Below are positions 1 to 10,829 of a stretch of DNA of 64,000 bases, piece after piece. The notes below the pieces were generated by a model. That model was not told the DNA's origin and did not search any database. It was given only the letters and a program-made list of their open reading frames with translations. The DNA is from Sipunculus nudus (lineage: Eukaryota > Annelida > Sipuncula > Golfingiida > Sipunculidae), in NCBI GenBank assembly GCA_026874595.1, contig CM049309.1, positions 72,393,426 through 72,457,425 on the forward strand, given 5' to 3'. Each line of letters begins with the position of its first letter. Position 1 is the first letter of the stretch. The translations under genes and the position numbers were made by a program.

Positions 1-313
1 TGGTATTTCCCTTTCTGTCGGTTCTAAACACAGCCCCTTATTTAAAACTTCTCATCCGAATTTTCTAAAATTACAAATTCCAAAACACAATACACACACC
101 CATGAACAGACCTGAAACATCTAGAACAAAGAACGCTGTGTCTCTACGCTTATGACCCCTCACGCGAGCCAGCGGGTAACGAGCGAGGTTCCTATAGCAA
201 CGAACTATGCCTGCGCTACACGAATCAGAATGTGAACAGACACATGTAACACTCCTGAGCACAATAAAACAGCAGCAATGTTTTCCTCTGAGCAATCTGA
301 CTTCGTAACAAAA

Positions 314-396
314 TGGGTGCTCGTCCGGGATTCGAACCCATGTCGGTGGTGCACAAGTTAGGCGTACCAACCGCTTCACTAGAAAAGCAAGCTTCA
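314..396 (-). repeat. tRNA-like sequence (tRNA-derived SINE or degenerate tRNA)
   Basis: The minus strand has a perfect pol III B box (GGTTCGAATCC) about 40 bases after an A-box-like TAGTGAAGCGG, with a 3' tail gagcaccca resembling an acceptor arm. The 5' acceptor strand does not pair with it, so this is not an intact tRNA gene. Confidence 0.5.
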
Positions 397-572
397 CTAG
401 CGACACAGTTCGATCCGCTTTTATGTCACCTCGTAACAATATAAATAATCCCGGCTGTAAGTGACAGACTCAAGCATGTTTGACCAGACATTTGACCCAA
501 ACATTGATCAACGCGCGTAGTCAGTAAATGTGAAAAACATGTGACTCTCAGTCCCTTGGCACTCATTTCTTA

Positions 573-658
573 TAGCCCGATTTAATCGGACTCAATATTT
601 TTAGGACTTGCCATACTTGACAAGGCTTAATCATTTTGAGTCCGATTAAATCGGGCTA
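573..658. repeat. Small palindromic element with 23-bp perfect inverted ends, copy 1
   Basis: Positions 573-595 and 636-658 are perfect inverted repeats beginning TAGCCCGATTTAATCGG. The interior is also partly self-complementary (ggacttgcc/ggcaagtcc-like). It looks like a tiny MITE. Confidence 0.8.
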
Positions 659-1123
659 CCTTACATCAATACATCCTTTATGCGTCTAACAATAATAATG
701 TAAGTAACCAGTCAAAAAAGCCCCCGCATCCAATGCCGGTTCGCAAATACATGTAAACATCACTGATCAGGTCTACAAGGTAAACGTATGAATTTCTTCC
801 CATGAGCAGCTCGCCACAAGGTAAATGTAGAAATATATATATTGGTGAACATTATATTTTTAGAGTATCCAACTCAAACTCTTTATTTTATTTTAACTTA
901 TAGAATAAAATAAATTGGCCAACATTCTTCATCCTAATTAATACATCCCCCAATCACGGTAAAAATCCAGGTAACCGGGTTTATAAGCCAGTTAGTTATT
1001 TATGGGATGTAACAGTAACGGTCCCGGGTGTAACAATTTAGCCATATACACAACCGACTACCGGCGAGTCTTATAAGCATTACCGGCTGCCAAGTGTTAT
1101 TGACCATCGATAAGGTCACAAGT

Positions 1124-1228
1124 CATGTAGCCCGATTTAATCGGACTTAGTATTATTAGGCCCTGCCATATATTGATCAATATATGCAAGGCCTTATAAT
1201 ATTGACTCCGATTAAATCGCGCTACATG
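1124..1228. repeat. Small palindromic element, copy 2
   Basis: It has the same TAGCCCGATTTAATCGGA ends as the copy at 573-658, with one mismatch in the right arm (cgcgcta). The inner hairpin is ggccctgccatatattga/tcaatatatgcaaggcc. Flanking CATG extends the palindrome. Confidence 0.8.
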
Positions 1229-1734
1229 TCATGCAGGCTAACTCATGCATGTACTGGTGGACTCAGATTTACATAATAACTCGCAAGGTTTGATATAATT
1301 ATTTAAAGGCAAAATATAGCGCAGGTTAGTAAAAAAATTCAAGTCTTTACCTGTTCCTGAGTGCTATCCATTCAATTTACAGATGATGTGCTTTGATGTG
1401 CATGAACTCTATTGATCATCAAGGTCAGTATAAACCGGGCCCGAGTTAAAAAAAATAACACATTACAGAAAAGTACACACACTTATTTGTCCATCCCGAC
1501 ATAACCCATTTGTACTATATATTGAAACACTTCCCTCCATAATTCTGATCAAACATGAGAGGGGCCCCACATAGCACTTCAAACAATTTAGCCTGGTACG
1601 TACAGTGGTTATTCCACATGAATGCTCACTATAAATTGCCCAATAAAGAACACACACAATGAATGACGGAAATGTTGTAATCAGCGAGGCCTCACACTGC
1701 GCAGAAAATGAGGTACTCACAACAGTACGGCTCT

Positions 1735-2110
1735 GCTGGTTAGGGTTTGTGGTCTTCAAAATCTGCAGCCCACAATCCACCGGGGCTTCTTAATACACAG
1801 ATGAAGTAGGTATAAATTTGATAAATAGGGTAACGGAGACCATTCAGGTAGGCTTCATAAGAATTTTTACGAGGCAAATTACTTACACAGGCTTTTTTTT
1901 GTAAGGACTTCACGGAATATTTTGTAAGCATGCACATATGAATGTAAAAAGATCGTGTTTTCTTGATATGAAACAGACTTTGATATGAAGTTTGAGAGTT
2001 GACATAAGTAGTCCCGGCCGTCCCACAGTGCCCGACAGGAACAGGTTTGTTTTGAGTAGAAACGACATCTGAATTCGCTGAAAGGTGGTCATTGCACAAT
2101 GGCGCCACCT
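1735..2110 (-). repeat. Dispersed repeat family R1, copy 1 (inverted)
   Basis: The reverse complement matches 13590-13990. Shared blocks include GGACGGCCGGGACT, GCCCCGGTG-ATTGTGGG and CAGATTTTGAAG. It also shares the ATGCTTACAAAATAT block with 4088 and 13766. Confidence 0.65.
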
Positions 2111-2390
2111 GTCGCAGTCTGGCTGAAATTCTTGTGATTTCTAGATAATGTGTACGTATTTACGTTTTATCCAGGGGAGAGGGACTCTCCCTAAATGAAG
2201 ATATATCGGGATACAGGACCAGGAAGGTAGTATTTTTTATATTTAATCCAGGAGAGAGTTCAATTTTACAAAGTTTACCTCAACCAAAGGTATCTTTTCG
2301 CCATTGGGTTTATCTCATGGTTTTGCAAGGATCGACCATAATATTATGTCTCTTTATTGCTTCCTCCAGGAGGCTATGCGTTCATTCCCG

Positions 2391-2395
2391 CGCGC

Positions 2396-2432
<37 letters not shown>
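2391..2432. repeat. (CG)n/(TG)n microsatellite
   Basis: CGCGCGCG followed by about 16 TG units. Confidence 0.95.
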
Positions 2433-2434
<2 letters not shown>

Positions 2435-3163
2435 CGGAATTCCTTAGAAATTTTCAGGGGGGTGGGGGTGGGATTTACCGAAAACGTTCAAGCCCGGAAT
2501 CCACGAAGACTAATGGACAGGGTACAAGAACTCACGGGTTTTGTTCTCCGTCAGCTAAATATAAATGCATGCAACTGGTATAGATTAGCAACCCCCTCCC
2601 CCCCCCCCCCTCACAACACACACATCCGAGGCCCGCAAATGGACAATAATGGCTAGGGAGTGTACGACCTTGGGGTTTACGTCATGGTATAAAAAAATAA
2701 AAGGTTGACATTTGTAAACTATGGCTAACATTTTGTCCAAAGTTAATTTTAAAAAAATCAAATTGGAGATCTTGCGCAAACATGGAAAGAATAACGGAAA
2801 AAAAAAGAAATAATCGATGGCTTTGTACTCTTGGGAACCTAAAGAGATACTTCCATAAAAAAATTGAACCAAATACTGATATAGAAATAAACTCATCAAC
2901 TTCTATAAACCTCCATAAAGGGAGGAGGAGGGAGAGGCTCTAGGATGTATGTCCATCTCAAAGGAGAGGTCTTTCTAAAAAACAAAGATGGAATGACAGC
3001 TAACGGAGTTTAGTGTTGCCATTCGCTTGACATATATGTTAATGGAATACTGAAAATTAAAAATGACATTTCATAAAGATAGTACAATGATTAAATAAAT
3101 TATTATATTAATGATCAAAATTACTTGGTGCCATGCATTGTATTTTGACCATAAAGTATGTAA

Positions 3164-3165
<2 letters not shown>

Positions 3166-3196
<31 letters not shown>

Positions 3197-3231
3197 TATA
3201 TATATATATTTATATATATATATATATATAC
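3166..3231. repeat. (TA)n microsatellite
   Basis: Nearly pure TA with two single-base interruptions. Confidence 0.95.
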
Positions 3232-4074
3232 TGGTGGAATGGATTTGTTTTTGGATATCCATTACTGAATAAAGATTTTTTTCCGTTTTCATTGTCAAAT
3301 GTCTATCGCCCAGAATAAGCTATTTTAGGCATCGTTACTTTTGGTTGTTTATACTAAAGCTAAGGCAAATTTACACTAGAACTATTTCATCTCGAGGTTA
3401 ACAGCGTGTGTTCACTCCGTTTAGAAAGAAGCGTCATTCGTCTGGCCCGAACCCTATGGTTTGTCTCGGTATAAGGTTTACATACTAGAACTTTCAGGCC
3501 ATTCTTTATTATATTTGCCGAAAAATAAAAAAAAAAATAATTTGTAATTTAATGTCTGGATAAACTTCACCGAGTCAGAACCTTTGGTATAGTAGGAACG
3601 GTCTGTTCAGCGAATGGGGAGAAGTCTTTATTTGCATAATAACATGTCATAAGACCGTTGAAGGAGTGGGTGCGTTCATCTCCATATGTGTGTGTGTATC
3701 TGTGTGTCTGTTTGTGGTTTGTTCACTACATAACTCGCAATCAAGAACGGAATCTAATGAAATTTCAAGGCATTTCGGGAATGGGCCAATGAAGAATCAG
3801 TGTGAATCAGAAACGTCATCAAGGAATATTCTAAAATGCAGAATCACTTATGCACGAATTAACCTGGGAATATGGACCGAATAAGTGAAAGAAAATACGG
3901 TTTTGGGAGAATCCCACAGCAAGGACCCCCTCCCACTCACACACATACACATATGGCGGAGGTTTGCATTCCTTGGAATGCATATTTCTAGTTTAATAGT
4001 GTGATGCTGACATCTTGATTATTCTAGACAGAATGTGAGCATAAAGTTTTATTCCTGCAGCTCTGTTACTGAGC

Positions 4075-4530
4075 TACATTTCACATGCGTATGCTTGCAA
4101 AATATCACTTATTCCGCAAAGCCCTTACCACAAAACACCCATGTTTATGTAATTTTCCTTGAAGCAGTTCTTGTCAAACATATTTGAACAGACTACATTA
4201 CCATTTACTATTCTTTTATTGTCATGGGATAAAGACTTATTTAAATCAGTTGAGATATGATTTTAGTCTGCTATGTCGTATAGAACTCATAATTCAAAGT
4301 GACTGATATTTAATATTTCTTGGTGTTTAATATTATTGCTCGAGCATCATTTTGTACAATATTCAATGTTTCATTTCATTTGACCACCATTCCATGCCAG
4401 CGTAAAACACGACAACGACGTTTTTTGAAGAACGATTCAACCATATTGAAAGATTCAATTAATTGTTCATTGTTACAGCTAAGTCCTATTAAGTCAGCCA
4501 AGCAAGTTATCTTCTTAGCAGCAGTATGAT
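4075..4530 (+). repeat. Dispersed repeat family R1, copy 2
   Basis: It matches 13760-14268 (GCGTAAAACACGACAACG, AAGAACGATTCAACCATA, TTAAGTCAGCCAAG) and lies just downstream of the DSE-like copy 1 stop. I see no coding sequence. Confidence 0.65.
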
Positions 4531-4549
4531 GGTTAACTCATAATGATAC

Positions 4550-6844
4550 TCACACATATAAATATATTAATTGTTTACATGGTCTAGTCGTTTTACTCCA
4601 GCATACAAACAGGATGTATCCTAAAAAGATAAAACCTACTAAACATATATATAAATGAGAATGATAGTTTGTGATTTCACCTCGGGACAACTTTTGAACC
4701 GGTATATATGGAATGTGAACTTTGACCTTTCGGGATATATCTAACACGATAAAATTGTGATGCATCCAGTCGGTGAGCACAAAATGCTCCAAAACAAATT
4801 TGGCACCGTTTCTAAGTTGAATGCGTATTTCATGGAAGTTCTGCCGTTGGTATTTAATCCTAAAATTTTCTACTTGATTTTCTTGACCATAAAATACGTA
4901 CACCACGGTTTCTGACAGCGAGTTTCCAAGTGGAAACGTTACGTTAAGATGTGATAACAAATTTGGAAATCTTTGATTTTTATATGTGTAATTAGTAATA
5001 TTAGCTGAAGAGTTCTGTCCTTTTGCGCTTGCCCATAGGAAGGACAATCCTCCCGCTCCATCAAGGTAAGCTCCCTTCAATCCGCTGTCGTGCGTAAAAG
5101 CTGAGAACTGCTTGAAAACATTGTTAAAATTTGCACTAAAATGCGTAACAGGGCTGTCGTAAGTCCTGCTCACGTGATCCACAACAACCAGAAGATCCTC
5201 CCGTAAAAGTATGAGAGCTCGGTAGACGCTTCTTAGTTTTAAGGACGGATGGTAAGCCGATGACGCCTCCCCAGTGACGAAGACAATCCCTTCCTGGACG
5301 CCATGTTCTATTATCTGACCACGTGACAACTGCTGTTCCTTGGTCCGTGTACTCAACCATTTCCTGCAATCTCCTAACTGTCCCGCAAACGGCGCAAGAC
5401 ATGGACTTTCATTGGATGGAGCGAAAGTTAGAATGTTATTAAACTGGCTGAGTTTAGCAGAATAATGGTTTTCTGTAATGAAAGGCTTCCCTAATGGATA
5501 AAAAGTGAATGAATTCTGGTCCGGGTGTTCATGGCCGACGTTAAACGATTTCCATCCATTAATGAACGGAGGAGTCCAGCTGTTTAATTTGTTAGCAAAA
5601 TGGTACACAGCTTTTCCGCCAATATAGCCTGATTTGAAAGAAAGGAATGTCCGCTTAGTGTCATTGCGTTTCATCTGTGATTTGTATGTGAAAACACCCC
5701 AGTCGTCAAATAAGTGGGGTTCCGAGCTACCATACCTGATAGGGGGCGTTGGTAACAATGCTGGGTCGTACCATAAAAACTCCGTGTGTAATGTGGTGTA
5801 TTTATGGGATCTTGATGTGTCTGCATGGTTCCTGTATTTAAAAATCTGTTCTGCCAGCCAATTGCCTGATCCATTTTTCAGCACAAACGTGTCGAGGAAA
5901 ACTAAGTGGCTTTCGGGTCCATAAAACCAGCCTCGCGGACTATCTGCGATACCAAGAGACTCCGAAAACCCCGGAAGAACTGTGTGGTAATAGTAGGCGA
6001 AATGTTCCCGTAACCATACGACCCCACTGTGGTCAACATTACGGTGTCTTTTTGCTAAATATATATACATTGAAAATGATCTGAAAGTGTATGTGGTATA
6101 TCCTACCCCCTCATCTAGAGACCCGTCCGTTATATAGGAAAGAGTTCTCATGTTGCGCTCGAGGAATGCAAAAGCTTGCGACCTCCACGCATGCGCCTCC
6201 TTCGTGTACATTGAAGAAACAAGGGAACCAATGAAAATGGACACCACGTTTGTGGCCACGTGATTTTGTAGATATGCCGAACCCCACCACTCCGCTTTGA
6301 AACACTCAAACATGTGTCTTGTAACGTTGATTATTTTATTAGAATAGAGCACACGCCTTTTGTTATCCAGAACAGGCCACAAAAAATCGAATGCCGTTGC
6401 ATAACCAACCAAATGGTGGGCCACCGGTACCTGGTCTGAGGGTCCTGACGCCACATACCAGCTGTCGTATGACGTCATTCTATCCATGTAAACCAACAAG
6501 AGGTCATGGAGTGGTTTGTCTTCGGGATACAACACATAATAAAAAGCTAACGGTGGTAAATTATTTCCATAAATCTCATTCCATTTGGCAGAAAACAACT
6601 TTTGAGATGTCGGTGGGAGTGCTTTTTTGGTGTCGCTCATGACGTCATCTCTGGCCGTTCTGAGTTTCGTTGTAATATGCCTATGAGTCGTCCGCGCTGC
6701 CAAACGTAAGTTCGGGAGATTGCTACTGTTGAAGTATAACATTGGAAACTGAGAGTTCGCAGGTAGTTTTAAGAACGATTCTGTTGATGCTACAGATAGG
6801 TGCAGCGACAACAATATACCGGGCATCAATATGAAGTTGACCAT
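4550..6844 (-). CDS. Dermatan-sulfate-epimerase-like protein, copy 1 (764 aa)
   Basis: This gene probably encodes a glucuronyl C5-epimerase of the DSE family, which converts glucuronic to iduronic acid in chondroitin/dermatan chains in the secretory pathway. A hydrophobic signal peptide spans residues 1-20. The epimerase domain covers about 80-560, with family signatures LYPEDK, VGYATAFDFL, WFYGPESHLVFLD, NGSGNWLA and GHEHPDQNSFTF. His195 (QNHVATN), Tyr249 (DEGVGYTTYT) and His438 align with human DSE catalytic His205, Tyr261 and His450. Several N-glycosylation sequons are present. One membrane helix lies at about 730-749, followed by a short basic tail, suggesting type I topology. At 764 aa it is shorter than vertebrate DSE (about 960 aa), ending soon after the helix. 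The start ATG at 6844 sits in gccATGG. A splice acceptor at 6855-6856 implies an upstream 5'UTR exon, which I could not place. The coding part is one exon. A near-identical paralogue lies at 31990-34377. Confidence 0.9.
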   Translation of the reverse strand: MVNFILMPGILLSLHLSVASTESFLKLPANSQFPMLYFNSSNLPNLRLAARTTHRHITTKLRTARDDVMSDTKKALPPTSQKLFSAKWNEIYGNNLPPLAFYYVLYPEDKPLHDLLLVYMDRMTSYDSWYVASGPSDQVPVAHHLVGYATAFDFLWPVLDNKRRVLYSNKIINVTRHMFECFKAEWWGSAYLQNHVATNVVSIFIGSLVSSMYTKEAHAWRSQAFAFLERNMRTLSYITDGSLDEGVGYTTYTFRSFSMYIYLAKRHRNVDHSGVVWLREHFAYYYHTVLPGFSESLGIADSPRGWFYGPESHLVFLDTFVLKNGSGNWLAEQIFKYRNHADTSRSHKYTTLHTEFLWYDPALLPTPPIRYGSSEPHLFDDWGVFTYKSQMKRNDTKRTFLSFKSGYIGGKAVYHFANKLNSWTPPFINGWKSFNVGHEHPDQNSFTFYPLGKPFITENHYSAKLSQFNNILTFAPSNESPCLAPFAGQLGDCRKWLSTRTKEQQLSRGQIIEHGVQEGIVFVTGEASSAYHPSLKLRSVYRALILLREDLLVVVDHVSRTYDSPVTHFSANFNNVFKQFSAFTHDSGLKGAYLDGAGGLSFLWASAKGQNSSANITNYTYKNQRFPNLLSHLNVTFPLGNSLSETVVYVFYGQENQVENFRIKYQRQNFHEIRIQLRNGAKFVLEHFVLTDWMHHNFIVLDISRKVKVHIPYIPVQKLSRGEITNYHSHLYICLVGFIFLGYILFVCWSKTTRPCKQLIYLYV

Positions 6845-6880
6845 GGCAGAAGACCTGGAACATAAAAAAGAATTAGCAGA
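6845..6880 (-). promoter_or_regulatory. 3' splice site upstream of DSE-like copy 1
   Basis: On the minus strand a pyrimidine-rich run ends in atgttccag|gtcttctgcc and places the exon start at 6854, ten bases before the ATG. The same arrangement is present upstream of copy 2, so it is probably a real 5'UTR intron. Confidence 0.6.
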
Positions 6881-8127
6881 ATTAGTTTAATATCTTTATC
6901 TATATAAATTTTAATTTATTTTTCTTTTGAAACAAAACAACTGGCATAAAATTATTGCATATAGAATGTAATTTAACTTGCAACTTAAAAGACCTGTTTA
7001 TAAAGAATTTGCATTAATCCACTCGTATTAAAAACCTTTGCTCACAGCAGAGTATATTGTCAGCAGTGTTAACTGCATGCACGGCATGCTACTAATGATC
7101 TGATATTTACTGTTAAATTCTTGGGTTTGTGATTTCTCAATATTAAGACAAGTTCATTCATTGACTAAATACATTTTTGAGAATTTTCAAATATATGTCA
7201 TTTATTCTTGACTTAAAATTGCGCGTGTGTATGTGGAAGTCGTGTGCGAACTTGAAGCGGTTTGGTCAAACATACATATAATCCCCAGATTGGTTTAGGC
7301 TAAAGTGCCATGTTTCATGGGGACATATCCCCTCAGTTTTATGGGTTGAGGTGTTTGAGCTGAATAATTCGCATAAATTTTAAATTTCAAGATGATTCAT
7401 ATAATTTGTTTCAGCTTGTAGATTCTCATATTGTGCTCATTTTGCTTTCAGTTAAGCAGTCGCTATTAAGACAATGTTGTATTTTGCATTTGTCATTTAC
7501 TTCATTGAACTGCCATTACTGTCAGACTATGTTTTTAAATGTTTAAATAAAATATAAAATTAAAGTCTTTAATTCTGGGTTATAAGGTTAATTTAGCTAT
7601 TTTGTTATTTTTGTATATTAAAAATACGTATTTCTTTAATTTTTGTGGGATTCAAGAAAATTATGAAGTTCTTGGGGATTTTTGTCCTGTTTGTCATGAG
7701 GTGTGGGGGAGCCTTCCGGAGCTTTTAAGCGGTATCCTCATTTCAGGGATTTGCTCTGTCGCGCTACTTCGGATTGTTCCCTAACATTTACTCAGCAAAC
7801 AAGGACCATTTAAGTCGGGTATTTGTGTATAAAGATTGCACGGGTAGAATCAGTATGAAGAAAGTCTATAGAATGTACGCTTACAATCCATAGACCAAGA
7901 TAAGTACATTTTTTTTCGTAACCGTGGAAGGTAAAATACATTACTACAGAGATTTCAATGGGTGTGGTCGCATAATTTCCCATGAATCCCTCTGACTCAC
8001 TGGCGCTTATAGCGTCACAGCTTTCAGTCTATTTTACATCTATAAATGGAAGTACCAGGTTAAAGCACCGAAGCTGTTGCTGCTTTGTCAAACATCTCAA
8101 TCATAATGAAGCCTTTAAGCTCGCTCT

Positions 8128-8237
8128 CCCCCTCTCTCTCTCTCTCTCTCTCTCTCTCATGCACGTCCATTTTATCAGTACACCACAGATTTTGGTCTAC
8201 AAATTTCTTTGTGTACAAATGACACACACACACACAC

Positions 8238-8308
<71 letters not shown>
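8128..8308. repeat. (CT)n, (CA)n and (TA)n microsatellite cluster
   Basis: CT tract at 8128-8158, CA tract at 8221-8275, then TA to 8308. The hAT-like element inserted at its right end. Confidence 0.95.
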
Positions 8309-8309
<1 letters not shown>

Positions 8310-9705
8310 CAGACTTGGGTCCAAATACTTTTAAATTAATCGATTACAAGTACAATTACTTTAAACAGTAATCGATTAAAATTTCAATTACTTTTGTGTT
8401 TTCAGAAAAGTAATCGATTACAATTGCAATTACTTTTTGAAGTAATCGCAATAACTTTTGCAATACTTTTGTGTTTAAGGACCATTTACCTCATGCAAGA
8501 ACAGCAACTGGGTTAGAGATAGGTTTGAGCTCTTTACATTTTTTTAACAGTCGTATCAAATTTAATAAAAGCAAACCTACACAATCTATATTACAAAATA
8601 AATCGCAGTGGGATATATACAATGAGTCATTGTTAAGTGGTAATGTCATATTAAATAGTGGTATATCAATGATGCGTGTTGTATAAAGAAGAATGCAAAT
8701 CGACTAAACATTATTATAACGACACAAACGTGTGTATTTGTGGCTTTGGGTTTCCACTAAACTGATATAACGGGGCCTTTTCAATGATGGTGTTGTAAAA
8801 AAAGAGGAAAAAAAACTAGTTAAACAGAAAAGCTTGTGTATGTGGCTTTTGGTTACCACTATAAACGGATAGAATGCTTTTTCTGTATGGGTTTTTTTTA
8901 CACAAAATTCATAACCGTCTTCTTGATTTTTCCAAATAAGTATGAATCTTTGCACAAGTAATTTGTAATGCGTTTATGCGAAGAGTAAAAGTCAATAAAA
9001 ATACACTTTATAACATTGTTAACAACATGCGACAACTTTTGTTAGACTGATTCAGCCTTTCAGATCTTGTGTCTTTCATGGGGTTTATTAAAATAATATA
9101 TCATTGGTTAAAAGAATTAAAAATTGTCATTGAAATTTAAACAATGTGGGGTTAACCTGAAATTAGGGTCAGCCTTATCCCAGGTATAACTTGAAAGTGA
9201 TTTCAGATAACCAGAGGGTAACCTGAAGTCTTTACATTGGGATAGCTTAGATGGGAAACTTTTTATTCAGTCAAAATTAACTAGTTTACAATTAACTCGA
9301 TTACAATTATAATTACTTTCCAGTATTAGAAAACTTTACATTGGGATAGTTTAGATGGAAAACTTTTTATTCAGTCAAAATTAACTAGTTTCCTGAGATA
9401 ATAAACATATTATTTAAAATGAATATGTGCCTAAGCCCTTTGATGTACATGAAGAACAACCATGGGAAATTGGTTAATAGCCAGGTATGCTTAATAAATT
9501 TGACAGTGTGATTGAATTATTCATATGAGACAAATAAACCAATAGGAAATTAAAAGTAATTGTTCAAACAATTACTTTTCAAAAGCAATCGATTACAATT
9601 ACAATTACTTTCCAGGATTAGAAAATGTAATCGATTACAATTACAGTTACTTAAAAGAGTAATTGTAATTACAGTTACTTCAAATACAATTACTTTTTTT
9701 TAACC

Positions 9706-9712
<7 letters not shown>
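8310..9712. mobile_element. Non-autonomous hAT-like DNA transposon, 1403 bp
   Basis: The ends are inverted: CAGACTTGG at 8310 and CAACTCTG at 9712, i.e. 5'-CAGASTTGG on both strands. Both sides are (TA)n DNA, so an 8-bp target duplication cannot be distinguished. Subterminal regions carry many AATCGATTACAATTACA motifs. The interior holds a partial direct repeat (near 9225-9290 and 9330-9400, ACTTTACATTGGGATAG). No transposase frame is present. The CAG-type ends fit hAT elements; assignment is by end motif only. Confidence 0.7.

Positions 9713-9766
<54 letters not shown>
9713..9766. repeat. (TA)n microsatellite
   Basis: About 27 TA units directly after the hAT-like element. Confidence 0.95.
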
Positions 9767-9770
<4 letters not shown>

Positions 9771-10676
9771 CGACATCTCATAACCGGCAGTCCATAAGAC
9801 ACCCCCACTCCCTCCAAACTGCAAGCTTAAAGATACAGATACTCACTGACTAAGTTTAGTATAGCGTCATATCGACCCTCTGGCATTACGACCAAATTAC
9901 TGGCGCCAGAGTGTGTTTACATCTAAGTCTGAGGAACGCATTATAAGCCCTTACGAAGATGCAAATATTTTCGTCATTTCTGAAAACGCTTCATGGCCTA
10001 CAGGTACGCTCTCAATCAACAAAAACCAGACCAATCGTTAGCATTTTTTTAGTACTTTCTAATAATACAAAGCATGAGCGAGAAAAGAAGATCCGTTTTA
10101 ACCCAGCTAATTGGTAAACCCCTCGGCATGTTTATTGAATTTATGGTCGCGTGGACACAAGCATGGCTCGCACGGGTACAGGACGCAGGCAGCTTACAGG
10201 CGATAGAGGAAATGACCCGTGTCCATTATGACGGTGTTTCAATTTGGGTTGTGAACTCACATGAATACTATTGTGCAAATTCATTATTTTTAGCAAACTA
10301 TTGAGATTATTGGCCGTTTACCACGATATGACTGCAACCTGATGAAAGACCACTGCGATACATTCCTCGATATTACTTGTATCACGACTCGAGTAGGCTT
10401 ACCAGCCCAATTATCCGATTGCCTACTGAGTTGGGTTGTCACGGCTACGTTTAGTAGCACAGGTTCCCAGAAATAGTCTGATATACCCATTCACATCTGC
10501 AGTGTTTCATTTGAACAGTCCCCTCCCCCAACACACACACTCACAAAACCTGTATGGACCCATGGATAGGCTCAGCTGAATTTGTCTATTGTAAATATTT
10601 TTATGAGGGCTTCCAAATGTAGGTCCTGTAACCATGAGTTAGTGACTTAAAAGTCAATAGGGGCCTTCCCTTATTG
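9767..10676. other. Non-coding stretch
   Basis: No gene, splice-supported frame or recognisable repeat could be defined here. Confidence 0.4.
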
Positions 10677-10771
10677 CAGGGGCGTAGCCAAGGGGGGCCG
10701 CAGGGGGCCATGCCCCCCGCCCCGGTCGCATCCAGGACTCGCCGTCCTTTCGGAATTTCACTTAATCTAAT

Positions 10772-10829
<58 letters not shown>

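Larger units (their letters stand above)
2111..4074. other. Non-coding stretch
   Basis: Apart from the TG and TA microsatellites and C/G-rich runs (2591-2610), I see no supported gene. Short open frames here are microsatellite translations or isolated frames without splice or family support. Confidence 0.5.
4550..8225. repeat. Segmental duplication block, copy 1 (gene plus 5' flank)
   Basis: Similarity to 31990-35365 runs through the gene and past its 5' end. Matching segments include ACAATCCATRGACCAAGATAAG (7888 and 34880 areas), AGCTGTTGCTGCTTTGTCAAA (8072 and 35222 areas) and the CT-rich tract after it. The 5' flank is more diverged and has indels. Similarity stops near the CA/TA microsatellite at 8220. 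Confidence 0.75.

Noticed and set aside
1463-2108. Minus-strand open frames near 1.5-2.1 kb as genes
   Set aside because: They overlap in different frames and part belongs to repeat R1.
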